The translations under genes and the position numbers were made by a program. The notes below the pieces were generated by a model. It saw only the letters and a program-made list of their open reading frames with translations. It had not been told where the DNA came from and searched no databases. This document shows, in pieces, positions 54,666 to 63,390 of a DNA stretch of 64,000 nucleotides (the first letter of the stretch is position 1; the number at the start of each line of letters is the position of its first letter). This DNA comes from Candidatus Gastranaerophilales bacterium. GTDB lineage: Bacteria > Cyanobacteriota > Vampirovibrionia > Gastranaerophilales > Gastranaerophilaceae. The stretch covers positions 186,001 through 250,000 of the forward strand of contig CALVFT010000002.1 in NCBI GenBank assembly GCA_944326915.1, written 5' to 3'.

Positions 54666-54727
54666 ATTTTTATTGTATAATAAATTGAGGAGAAAATCTA
54701 TATTTCAGACTAAGGAGGATATAAAAT

Positions 54728-55063
54728 ATGAACATTATGCAAATGATGAAACAAGCTCAAAATATTCAAAAAAAGCTTAAAGATGCGCAACAAGAGCTTG
54801 CAAATACAGAATTAGTAGGAGAAGCAGCAGGTGGTGCCGTTCGTGTTATTTGTGACGGACAAGGCAAATTCAAATCTATCACATTAAAGCCTGAAGCTAT
54901 TAACCCTGAAAACCCTTCAGCAGTTGATAATGATACTATCGAAATGTTAGAAGATATCATAACTACAGCTATTCAACAAGCTAGTGATAAAGCTTCTAAA
55001 GAAATGGAAAATAAAATGAAAGCTGCTACAGGCGGCATAAACATTCCGGGGCTTAATCTATAA
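54728..55063 (+). CDS. ybaB: YbaB/EbfC nucleoid-associated protein
   Basis: 111-residue dimeric DNA-binding protein: MNIMQMMKQAQNIQKKLKD, VGEAAGGAVRVICDGQGKF, ENPSAVDNDTIEMLEDIIT, and a Met/Gly tail. AAGGAGGAT precedes the ATG. The stop overlaps the recR ATG by one base, the classical ybaB-recR pairing, here without dnaX, which lies 32 kb away. Confidence 0.95.
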   Translation: MNIMQMMKQAQNIQKKLKDAQQELANTELVGEAAGGAVRVICDGQGKFKSITLKPEAINPENPSAVDNDTIEMLEDIITTAIQQASDKASKEMENKMKAATGGINIPGLNL

Positions 55064-55659
55064 TGATTTATCCAAAGTCAATAGCAACTTTAATTGAGCA
55101 CTTTCAAAAATTCCCGTCTGTTGGACCTAAGTCAGCTCAAAGAATGGCATTTTACCTTCTTAGAATGCCTGAGTCTGAGGTGCACAAATTTGCAGAAGCA
55201 ATAATTAACGCAAAAAGAAACACCCACACTTGTGAAGTCTGTTTTAATCTTTCTTCAACAAGTCCTTGTGAAATTTGTCAATCCACAAAAAGAGACAGAA
55301 GCGTTATTTGTGTAGTTGCAGAAACAAAGGATTTGATTGCTATTGAAAAAACAAATGAATATAAAGGACTATATCACGTATTGCAAGGATTAATTTCTCC
55401 AATGGATGGCATTGGCGCTGATGATATTAGGATTAAAGAATTACTTACAAGACTCACATCAGAAGAAGTAAAAGAAGTTATCCTTGCATTAAGTCCTTCT
55501 GTAGAAGGAGAGGCCACAAGCCTTTACTTAAGTAAATTAATCAAACCTTTTGGAATAAAAATTTCACGTATTGCATTTGGGCTGCCAGTTGGAGCGGATC
55601 TTGAGTATGCTGATGAAATTACCATTGCAAAAGCTATTGAAGGAAGACGGGAATTATAA
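55063..55659 (+). CDS. recR: Recombination mediator RecR
   Basis: 198 residues; loads RecA at gaps with RecFO. HhH segment FPSVGPKSAQRMAFYLL, C4 zinc finger CEVCFNLSSTSPCEICQS, Toprim domain (VICVVAETKDLIAIEKTNEY), and HVLQGLISPMDGIGADDI. Translationally coupled to ybaB. Confidence 0.97.
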   Translation: MIYPKSIATLIEHFQKFPSVGPKSAQRMAFYLLRMPESEVHKFAEAIINAKRNTHTCEVCFNLSSTSPCEICQSTKRDRSVICVVAETKDLIAIEKTNEYKGLYHVLQGLISPMDGIGADDIRIKELLTRLTSEEVKEVILALSPSVEGEATSLYLSKLIKPFGIKISRIAFGLPVGADLEYADEITIAKAIEGRREL

Positions 55660-55727
55660 TTTTATTATTGCTGTATCTTAAATATTTATCATATTTTTCT
55701 TTTGATAAAATCTAGTACTATATACAA

Positions 55728-55756
55728 TTGCATTTTTATAAAAACTAAGATACACT
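55728..55756 (+). promoter_or_regulatory. Promoter of the OppF-like gene, leaderless layout
   Basis: TTGCAT (55728-55733), 17 bases, TACACT (55751-55756), six bases (GCTCAT), ATG at 55763. No Shine-Dalgarno. Confidence 0.52.
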
Positions 55757-55762
55757 GCTCAT

Positions 55763-56728
55763 ATGCAAAAAGAATTAATTAAAATTAATAATTTACATGT
55801 AGAATATAAAACGAGTAATGGTATTTTAGGAAAAAATAAAACAATTTACGCAGTAAATGGTGTCTCACTTGACATATACAAAGGAGAAATACTTGCAATC
55901 GCTGGAGAATCAGGGTGTGGCAAATCTACTTTAGCTAAAGCCATTCTTAAACTCGAACAAGCAAAAAACGGAGAAATCTGTTTTGAAGAATCAGACATAC
56001 TTAAACTTGATAAAAAAGGAGTGAAAGAATATAGAAAAAAAGTTCAAATGATTTTCCAAAACCCATATTCCAGCCTAAACCCTAAAATGAAAATTATTGA
56101 TACATTAAAAGAGCCTCTGAAAATTAATACAAACCTATCAGAAAAAGAAATAATCAAAAACATAGAAGAAAAAATAGCACTTGTAGGTTTAGACAAAAAT
56201 TGTTTAAACCTTTATCCTCACGAATTTTCCGGAGGACAAAGACAGAGAATTGCTATTGCAAGAGCTTTAATGCTTGAACCTGAGTTTATCTTAGCAGATG
56301 AACCTGTAAGTGCACTTGATGTTAGTATTCAAGCACAAATTATAAACTTGTTAAAAGATTTAAAAGAAAAATATAATCTTACATTTTTATTAATTACACA
56401 TGATTTGAGTGTAATCAAATTCCTTGCAGATAGAATTGCAATCATGTATCTTGGGGAGATTGTTGAAATTGGAACCAACAAAGAAATTTTTTCAGAGCCT
56501 AAACATCCTTATACCAAAGCACTGCTTAGTGCTGCGCCACAATTAACAAAAAATAATATTGAAAAACTAACATTAAAAGGAGATTTACCTTCTCCTTCAA
56601 ATCCGCCTATGGGATGTAAGTTTCATACAAGATGTCCTTTTGCAATGCAAAAATGTCACGAACAAAATCCACAAGAAATAAATTTATCAAATACGCACAA
56701 AGTAAAGTGCTTTCTGTACTGCAAATAA
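55763..56728 (+). CDS. Oligopeptide/dipeptide ABC transporter ATPase (OppF/DppF-like)
   Basis: 321 residues. Walker A GESGCGKST, Q-loop QNPYSSLNPKMKI, signature FSGGQRQRIAIARAL, Walker B FILADEPVSALD, H-loop LLITHDLSV, and the OppF-type C-terminal with PYTKALLSAAP and the cysteine-containing GCKFHTRCPFAMQKC. These drive peptide or nickel import with a second ATPase and two permeases, which are not nearby. Likely works with components encoded elsewhere. Confidence 0.92.
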   Translation: MQKELIKINNLHVEYKTSNGILGKNKTIYAVNGVSLDIYKGEILAIAGESGCGKSTLAKAILKLEQAKNGEICFEESDILKLDKKGVKEYRKKVQMIFQNPYSSLNPKMKIIDTLKEPLKINTNLSEKEIIKNIEEKIALVGLDKNCLNLYPHEFSGGQRQRIAIARALMLEPEFILADEPVSALDVSIQAQIINLLKDLKEKYNLTFLLITHDLSVIKFLADRIAIMYLGEIVEIGTNKEIFSEPKHPYTKALLSAAPQLTKNNIEKLTLKGDLPSPSNPPMGCKFHTRCPFAMQKCHEQNPQEINLSNTHKVKCFLYCK

Positions 56729-56731
56729 GAA

Positions 56732-58441
56732 TTAGTTATCAACAGAAGAATTCATTAGTTGAGATAATTGTTCACGGATTTTTGCAACGCATGAATCAAA
56801 ATCAGACAAATCCCCCTTGAAATTGCTCAACATTTCATTAAAAGTTCTCTTAAATTCTTGTTTTTGCTCTTTTGGAATTCTTACTTTTATAGGTTTAGAC
56901 TTTACAACTTTCACAGAGTCAATTGCATCTGCTAATTTGGGAGAAGTTTTTCTTGATTTTAAGCGATTTTCTCTTTCTACCATAAATTGATTAAAATCTT
57001 TAAACTTTGAAATTATGTCTTCTAAATAGTTCAATATCTCCAACTTTGCTAAAACTTGGTCCTCAGAAATTTTATAACTATTAGCTAATTGATTGAAATT
57101 TTTTACCATTATCTCTGTCTCAGTATTTCCATCTTTATTAATCAAGCCTATCTTATAAACATTTTCATCATTTTGAGATTTCATTTTCAATATATTTATT
57201 GTCTTTAAATCAGGGCCGACATTACTAAAAGTGTATCCTCTTTTAGGCACTGTCAAATCAAAATCAGGATACTCACCTTTAATCTTATTTATTGTTGTCA
57301 AAGAATATTTGGAAAGAAAATCATTAACTTCCATATATGCTTCACCTAACTTTTTCATTGAATCAACTTTATCTACAGGTAAAGCACCTAATCCCGTTCT
57401 TTTTACTTTAGACATATAATCAAAATACTCACTAAGTTTAGTTTCATATAAATCTAAGTATTTTGCAAAATCTACTGAATAATATTCAGACTTCAAGTCA
57501 TCGACAGATGCAAACAATAATTTCTCAGGAATATATAATGAATTTTTAGGATTAAAATTTGAGACAAACTTACCATCTTTAATCAAGTAACCTGTCTTTA
57601 CACTATCATCTTCATTGTATACCATCAATTTTGATAAACGACCGTATGCGGTATTATTTACTGTTGAAAAAGATATTCTTTCATTATTGTGTCCAAGATT
57701 TTTAAATTTATTAGCCACTAATCCTTCTTTAAAACAGTAATCTGGAAAATTAGATTTATACCTGTTTAAGGTAATAGGAGAAAGAGATTTAGTTATCTCG
57801 TCAATATTTAAAGTTCTGTTAACAATACTTGAAAGGCTTCTTTGAAGATCATACCCCATAACACCATCAGGAAGTCTTATATCATTATCTTTTCTTTTAA
57901 GAACAAACATTCTGACATCAAACATAAGTTCATCTAATCTATCCAGAATTTTAGAAATTTTTTGTTCTAACCCAATTTCTTTCAAATCCTCTGAAGAGAA
58001 ATAGCCTAAAAGATCAGGAATTTTATTTGGATTTTTCAAATCATAATTACTTACAACAGCACCATTATTCTTAATCAAATACCCATCTATAACCTCTTTA
58101 TCACGATTTCTCAGTATTAACTTTATAAATTTCGAATAATCTTTACTCTTTTTTACTTCAAAAGATAATGTTGTATCATCTGAAAAATTTTTAAAAGTTA
58201 AGCCATCTACGGTGTTAAACCCTTTATGTTCTCTAATAATATTATTTAATCCCTGATGTGTTTTCCTAGACAACACATCCTGAATTTGATTATAAATAAC
58301 TTCTAAATTGGACAAAGTTTTGATATGATCAAAAGAAAGTGTTGGTATTTGGTAAGCTTGCCTAAACAAGTTTTGTTTGAATGATAAATTGTCTTTTTCT
58401 CGCATTGAAAAATTAGTTGGGGTAATTGTATTTATTAACAT
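56732..58441 (-). CDS. Tagged protein with three ~150-residue internal repeats
   Basis: 569 residues. The N-terminus MLINTITPTNFSMREKDN is followed by LSFKQN, the shared tag. Three related units follow, starting about residues 45, 205 and 370. Each has a helix, then a short I..(Y/H)(P/K)(D/G)F turn (REHKGFNTVDGLTFKNF; KSNFPDYCFKEGL; KGEYPDFDLTVPKRGYTFSN), then a GYLIK-like strand (VIDGYLIKNNGAVVSN; KTGYLIKDGKFVSN; KIGLINKDGN). The C-terminus is basic. No enzyme motif is visible and I do not recognise it. Confidence 0.6.
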   Translation of the reverse strand: MLINTITPTNFSMREKDNLSFKQNLFRQAYQIPTLSFDHIKTLSNLEVIYNQIQDVLSRKTHQGLNNIIREHKGFNTVDGLTFKNFSDDTTLSFEVKKSKDYSKFIKLILRNRDKEVIDGYLIKNNGAVVSNYDLKNPNKIPDLLGYFSSEDLKEIGLEQKISKILDRLDELMFDVRMFVLKRKDNDIRLPDGVMGYDLQRSLSSIVNRTLNIDEITKSLSPITLNRYKSNFPDYCFKEGLVANKFKNLGHNNERISFSTVNNTAYGRLSKLMVYNEDDSVKTGYLIKDGKFVSNFNPKNSLYIPEKLLFASVDDLKSEYYSVDFAKYLDLYETKLSEYFDYMSKVKRTGLGALPVDKVDSMKKLGEAYMEVNDFLSKYSLTTINKIKGEYPDFDLTVPKRGYTFSNVGPDLKTINILKMKSQNDENVYKIGLINKDGNTETEIMVKNFNQLANSYKISEDQVLAKLEILNYLEDIISKFKDFNQFMVERENRLKSRKTSPKLADAIDSVKVVKSKPIKVRIPKEQKQEFKRTFNEMLSNFKGDLSDFDSCVAKIREQLSQLMNSSVDN

Positions 58442-58587
58442 AAAAATCCTTATATATTTTTGATTGTCAAAAAATATAAACTCTAAACATAGATATATTT
58501 GCTAATCATAATTATGTTTATTAACTTTTTTTACAAAACTAACAGATTAATATAGCAAAAAAAATATTTTCATAACTTATTACCAAT

Positions 58588-59376
58588 ATGATAAAAATTC
58601 TTAATAATGCTAAATTTCCGCTAAATATTTGCAGAGGGACAAGTGAACAAAGAATACACTCTGCAATCAAACTTAATGAAGAACTATTTAATAATTTATC
58701 TAAAGAATTCTATAGACCAACAATTAGCGTAGATACTTTTACAAAAAGTCTAAAATCTGTATTAAAAGGAAATAAAATCGACTTTAAAATAAAAAATAGC
58801 GAAATATATAATTGCAATGGGGCTTGTGCAAGGGATTTTAATTGGAAGAACCAAACCAAAGAAGTCTGCGGATACAGCATATATCTTCCAATAAATGACT
58901 ACGACAACAGCTTATCAATTAATGATATTGGGACATTAATGCATGAAACTCTACACTTTTTTATAGGACTACTTTCTCCTAAACATACAACCAGAGATGC
59001 TAAATGTTTCGATATAGATTTATACAAAAAAACAGAATCATTTTATAATAAATTTATTTATAGTTCAAAATATACTCCTGAAAATTTAAAAGAAAATTTA
59101 TTACCTAAAATTTTAAACACTCTTACTCCAGAAGAAAAAATAAACTTTCTACAAGCCACCAGATACAGGCTTAAAGAAGAAATGCATTGTTTTCTTGATG
59201 GTAGTATTTACGATTACAAAATAAAAAATATTCACAAAAAATTTTTCGAAAACCCAGAATATAAGCCTGATGGAAATAGTTTCAGATTTCCTGAAAAAAT
59301 TACTATTTTGGAACAAGAACTTGCTAAAACATTAAAAGATGTAAGAGAAAATATGGCTAAATCAAAAAATTTATGA
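58588..59376 (+). CDS. Putative zinc-metallopeptidase-like protein (HETLH)
   Basis: 262 residues. HETLH at 119-123 (GTLMHETLHFFIG) fits HExxH. A later LKEEMHCFLDG (~209-219) could supply a third ligand. The N-terminal PLNICRGTS loosely echoes the tag of neighbouring genes. Otherwise unrecognised; activity is unproven. It is 12 bases upstream of smpB. Confidence 0.5.
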   Translation: MIKILNNAKFPLNICRGTSEQRIHSAIKLNEELFNNLSKEFYRPTISVDTFTKSLKSVLKGNKIDFKIKNSEIYNCNGACARDFNWKNQTKEVCGYSIYLPINDYDNSLSINDIGTLMHETLHFFIGLLSPKHTTRDAKCFDIDLYKKTESFYNKFIYSSKYTPENLKENLLPKILNTLTPEEKINFLQATRYRLKEEMHCFLDGSIYDYKIKNIHKKFFENPEYKPDGNSFRFPEKITILEQELAKTLKDVRENMAKSKNL

Positions 59377-59388
59377 TAAAGTTAGGCT

Positions 59389-59841
59389 ATGGATAGAAAA
59401 ATCGTAACAACAAATAGAAAAGCTTTTCATGATTTTACCATATTTGATAAATTTATTGCAGGAATTGTACTTACAGGTACTGAAATTAAATCAATAAGAA
59501 AAAATGCAATAAATTTAAAAGATAGCTTTTGTAAAATTGAAGATGGAGAAATTTTCTTATACAACTGCCATATTTCCCCATATGAACAGGGAAACAGATT
59601 TAATCATGAAGCAGAAAGAGTAAGAAAGCTTCTTTTAACAAAAAAAGAAATTCTAAAGATGTTAGGCAAAATAAAAAAAGACGGCTATACAATAGTACCA
59701 CTTGAAGTATTTATAACTCATGGTTTTGCAAAGGTAGAAATAGGACTTGCTAAAGGTAAAAAAATTCACGACAAACGTGATGATATTGCAAAAAAATCTC
59801 AACAAAGAGAAATGGATAGAGCATCTAAAATCAGATATTAA
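59389..59841 (+). CDS. smpB: SsrA-binding protein SmpB
   Basis: 150 residues; delivers tmRNA to stalled ribosomes. Seen: NRKAFHDFTIFDKFIAGIVLTGTEIK, SIRKNAINLKDSF, CHISPYEQGNRFNHE, and the basic tail KKIHDKRDDIAKKSQQRE. The ssrA gene is not in the window. Confidence 0.96.
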   Translation: MDRKIVTTNRKAFHDFTIFDKFIAGIVLTGTEIKSIRKNAINLKDSFCKIEDGEIFLYNCHISPYEQGNRFNHEAERVRKLLLTKKEILKMLGKIKKDGYTIVPLEVFITHGFAKVEIGLAKGKKIHDKRDDIAKKSQQREMDRASKIRY

Positions 59842-59853
59842 AATGGAGTTAAT

Positions 59854-60798
59854 ATGAAAATAGTTATTCTTGGTCAAGGAGATATGCTTTCAAACTTAAT
59901 TGAAGGCATTCACTCTGCCAATTATGATATAGTTGGAGTTCTACGCTATGAAAGAATAATTTATTCTCCTTTAAAATTAAAATTAATTGACTTTTTCAAA
60001 CCTTCAAATGCTCTCACATTAATAAAAAAATACAAAATTAAAGATATTGAATGTAAATCTGCAAACTCCAAAGAATTTCAAAATCTACTTATAAAAGAGA
60101 ATGTAGATGTATTACTCCTAGGCACCTGGGGAGAAAAAATAAGCAAAAAAACAATTGATATTCCAACAATTGCATCAGTAAACGTACACCCTTCTCTTTT
60201 GCCAAAATATAGAGGACCAAATCCATATTTGCAAAACATTTGGCATCAAGAAAAAATATCAGGTATAACTTTTCATCTTTTAGATGAAACTTTTGATACC
60301 GGTGCAATCATCGCTCAAAAAGAAATAAAAATATATCCTGATGACACTGCAAAAGATTTAAAAGCAAGAACTGTTTTTACCGCAAAAGAAATGGTTAGTA
60401 GTGTTCTGAAAGGTCTTTATTCTGGGTTAATAATTCCAATCGAACAAGACAATAAAAAAGCTACATATTTCAAAAACATTCATCAAGAAGATATTATGTT
60501 AGATTTCAATAAAGAAACTGCAGAAGAAATTTGTGCCCATATAAAAGCATTTCACCCTTGGCTTCCTTGTTATGTAACAGTCAAAAATGATTTTTATATT
60601 CCTAATCCATACCAACTAGAAATTATTGAAGGGAAAAATAAAAAACCTGGAAATGTTATAGATAAAGATCCTAAGAAAAAATCTATAACAGTACAATGTC
60701 TTGAGAACAAAGCTATAAAAATGAATAACGTAAAAATTTACGGAATTCTTAAGAAACCGTTCACGAAATTATTCATAAAAAGACTTAAATTAGCCTAA
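59854..60798 (+). CDS. Formyltransferase family protein (Fmt/ArnA-like)
   Basis: 314 residues. The N10-formyltetrahydrofolate transferase core is seen: SVNVHPSLLPKYRGPNP (catalytic Asn and His) and FHLLDETFDTGAII (catalytic Asp). The Fmt motif SLLPxxRGAAPI is not exact, so this may be methionyl-tRNA formyltransferase or a formyltransferase for a sugar or other amine. A C-terminal OB-like part (~210-314) is present, which favours an Fmt-type protein. GGAG precedes the ATG. It ends four bases into the convergent hydG. Confidence 0.75.
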   Translation: MKIVILGQGDMLSNLIEGIHSANYDIVGVLRYERIIYSPLKLKLIDFFKPSNALTLIKKYKIKDIECKSANSKEFQNLLIKENVDVLLLGTWGEKISKKTIDIPTIASVNVHPSLLPKYRGPNPYLQNIWHQEKISGITFHLLDETFDTGAIIAQKEIKIYPDDTAKDLKARTVFTAKEMVSSVLKGLYSGLIIPIEQDNKKATYFKNIHQEDIMLDFNKETAEEICAHIKAFHPWLPCYVTVKNDFYIPNPYQLEIIEGKNKKPGNVIDKDPKKKSITVQCLENKAIKMNNVKIYGILKKPFTKLFIKRLKLA

Positions 60799-62213
60799 AA
60801 TTTAAAATTTCTTTCACCTTTTTCAATTTTTTGCAAATTATCTTCTACTATAGACTTAATTTTTTCATCTTCTAGTGTATTAAATTCTTTATTTATCAGT
60901 TTATCACCTACTTTTTTTGTTTGTACAGAAGCATAATCTTCCAAATATTCTTTCAAAGTCATGATTGCATTTGGATGACAGAAATTATGAATTTGTTGGC
61001 TCTTACATATCTCCATAAATCTGTCACCAGTTCTGCCACTTCCATAGCAAGCAGTACAAAAACTAGGCAAATAACCAAGTTCCATAAGCCATCTTATAAC
61101 CTCATCCAAAGGACGTCTATCAGACACATCAAATTGTGCTGATTCTTCTTTTTCAGGCATTGGATTAAAATATCCTCCAACACTTGTTTTAGAACCGCCT
61201 GATATTTGAGAAACACCTAAATGAAGAAGTCTTTCTCGACATTTCTCACTTTCTCTAGTAGAAATAATCATGCCTGTATAAGGAACCGCAATTCTTATAC
61301 AAGCAACAATTTTAGCAAAAATATCATCATCAATACCATTATCAAAAGTATCAGGATCGATATCATCTGCTTTTTTAATTCTTGGAACACTTATTGTATG
61401 AGGCCCAACACCATATACAGCTTCAAGGTGCTCTGCATGCATCAACAATGCCGCAAACTCATAACGATAAGACTCTAGACCGAATAAAACACCTAAACCA
61501 ACATCATCTATTCCGCCTTGCATAGCTCTATCCATAGCTTCAGTATGCCATTTATAGTTATGTTTTGGACCAGTTGGATGAAGAGTTTCATAACTTTCTT
61601 TGTTATAAGTTTCTTGAAAAAGAATATATGTACCAATACCTGCTTCATGCAGTTTTTTATAATTTTCAACGGTAGTAGCAGCAATATTTACATTAACACG
61701 TCTTATTGCACCATTTTTATGTTTAATACTATAAATTGTCTTTATAGATTCCAAAATATATTCAAGCGGATTATTTACGGGATCTTCTCCAGCTTCAATC
61801 GCAAGACGTTTATGTCCCATATCCTGCAGTGCTATAACTTCATTTTTTATTTCTTCCTGAGTCAATTTTCTACGAGGAATATGTTTATTTTTAGCGTGAT
61901 ATGGGCAATATACACAACCGTTTACACAATAATTTGAAAGATATAAAGGGGCAAATAAGACAATTCTATTCCCGTAATAATCTTTTTTAATTTTTTCTGC
62001 GAGAGTAAAAATTTCCTTATTCTTTTCTTCAATATCACAATTCAAAAGAACAGAAGCTTCTCTGTGAGTAAGGCCTTTACCTAATCGTGCTTTAGCTAAA
62101 ATTTGATCAATCAGTTCTACATTATTTTTATTTTCATCAGAATATTTAAGAGTATCTAATACTTCATTATGAGAAATAAATTCTTCTGCATTATGTGATT
62201 TTGGATTGTACAT
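60795..62213 (-). CDS. hydG: [FeFe]-hydrogenase H-cluster maturase HydG
   Basis: Radical SAM enzyme that splits tyrosine to supply CO and cyanide to the H-cluster. 472 residues. Radical SAM cluster CVNGCVYC (Cys96, 100, 103) and the C-terminal CTAC ... C with the CX2CX22C spacing for the dangler-iron cluster, which separates HydG from ThiH. Also SGGSKTSVGGYFNP. hydE, hydF and the hydrogenase structural genes are not in the window. The gene converges on the formyltransferase. Confidence 0.93.
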   Translation of the reverse strand: MYNPKSHNAEEFISHNEVLDTLKYSDENKNNVELIDQILAKARLGKGLTHREASVLLNCDIEEKNKEIFTLAEKIKKDYYGNRIVLFAPLYLSNYCVNGCVYCPYHAKNKHIPRRKLTQEEIKNEVIALQDMGHKRLAIEAGEDPVNNPLEYILESIKTIYSIKHKNGAIRRVNVNIAATTVENYKKLHEAGIGTYILFQETYNKESYETLHPTGPKHNYKWHTEAMDRAMQGGIDDVGLGVLFGLESYRYEFAALLMHAEHLEAVYGVGPHTISVPRIKKADDIDPDTFDNGIDDDIFAKIVACIRIAVPYTGMIISTRESEKCRERLLHLGVSQISGGSKTSVGGYFNPMPEKEESAQFDVSDRRPLDEVIRWLMELGYLPSFCTACYGSGRTGDRFMEICKSQQIHNFCHPNAIMTLKEYLEDYASVQTKKVGDKLINKEFNTLEDEKIKSIVEDNLQKIEKGERNFKF

Positions 62214-62266
62214 AAATTCCTCCCTCGATACAAATTTATGATAAACCTAAAAAAAGAAAAGTAAAG

Positions 62267-63322
62267 CTATTTTGAAACAAAGCCACCACCAATTAAATGT
62301 CTGTCATTTATATCATAAATAACCCCAGCTTGACCTGCTGTAATTGAGTTAACTGGTTCGACAAAATCAATATTTGCAAAATTTTCAAAAATTCTTACAT
62401 GAGCCTTTTTATAATCCATGTTATATCTAATTTTTACCCATGCATCAAACTCTATAGCTTCTGGCACATAAGTTAAATTCAAATCTTTTATTACCAAATT
62501 AGTTTTGTAATTATCTTCTTCTCTTCCTACATACACAATATTATTTTGGGCATCAATATCTATTACATATAAAGGATAAGGTGCTGCAATCCCAATACCT
62601 TTTCTCTGACCTATTGTATATTGATAAAACCCTTGATGTTCTCCCCACTTTTTACCAGTAAGAATATCAATAAAATCACCTTTTTTTACACCAAACTTAT
62701 CAACCAAATACTTTTTAGTAGTCATAGGTTTTTGTATAAAACATATATCTTGACTTTCCTTTGAAGATTTTGGCGGCAAATCATAATCATATGCAAGCTG
62801 TCTTACTTCTTCCTTTTTGTAGTGATAAAGGGGGAAAAGAGTCTTTGAAAGTTGTTTTTGTCCTAATCGGTATAAGAAGTATAATTGATCCTTATGTTCA
62901 TCTTTAGCAGGATACAATTTATATACTCCATTTTCACATCTAATATCTGCATAATGACCTGTCGCAAAATAATCAGCATTCAAATCATTTATAGCATAAT
63001 CAAACAACTCTCCCCATTTAATAAACTTATTACAAGCTATACAAGGATTAGGAGTTCTTCCACTAGCATATTCATTTTCAAAATATTCGATAACTTCTTT
63101 ACTGAATTTTTCTGTTACATCACAGATAAAATGCTTTATCCCCAACTTTTCACAAACTTTTTTAGCATTTTCAACAACTAAATCAGCAGCATCTGTATTT
63201 ACCATCTTACCGGTAAGTCCGACGACCTCATATCCTTGTTGTTGCAAAAGTAAAGCCGTAACTGAGCTATCAACTCCACCACTCATCGCAACTACAACTG
63301 TTTTATTTCTTAATTCACTCAT
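62267..63322 (-). CDS. mnmA: tRNA-specific 2-thiouridylase MnmA
   Basis: Adds sulfur at U34 of Glu/Gln/Lys tRNAs. From the ATG at 63322 it is 351 residues. P-loop VVVAMSGGVDSSVTALLL; catalytic cysteines Cys94 (PNPCIACNKFIKWG) and Cys194 (ESQDICFIQKP); GQRKGIGIAAPYPLYV. The five codons upstream of 63322 coincide with a TATAAT, so they are promoter rather than coding; the ATG is six bases after it. Sulfur is likely to come from NifS. Confidence 0.95.
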   Translation of the reverse strand: MSELRNKTVVVAMSGGVDSSVTALLLQQQGYEVVGLTGKMVNTDAADLVVENAKKVCEKLGIKHFICDVTEKFSKEVIEYFENEYASGRTPNPCIACNKFIKWGELFDYAINDLNADYFATGHYADIRCENGVYKLYPAKDEHKDQLYFLYRLGQKQLSKTLFPLYHYKKEEVRQLAYDYDLPPKSSKESQDICFIQKPMTTKKYLVDKFGVKKGDFIDILTGKKWGEHQGFYQYTIGQRKGIGIAAPYPLYVIDIDAQNNIVYVGREEDNYKTNLVIKDLNLTYVPEAIEFDAWVKIRYNMDYKKAHVRIFENFANIDFVEPVNSITAGQAGVIYDINDRHLIGGGFVSK

Positions 63323-63328
63323 AGGTAC

Positions 63329-63334
63329 ATTATA
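63329..63334 (-). promoter_or_regulatory. -10 element of mnmA, leaderless layout
   Basis: TATAAT on the minus strand, then six bases (GTACCT) to the ATG at 63322. No Shine-Dalgarno. Confidence 0.5.
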
Positions 63335-63390
63335 CAATAAATATGCAACATAAAAATCAAATAATTATAATTAAATTTAGAATATGAAAA

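Noticed and set aside
54728-55659. Replication-origin neighbourhood suggested by ybaB-recR
   Set aside because: No dnaA or dnaN is present, no DnaA-box cluster was seen, and dnaX is 32 kb away.
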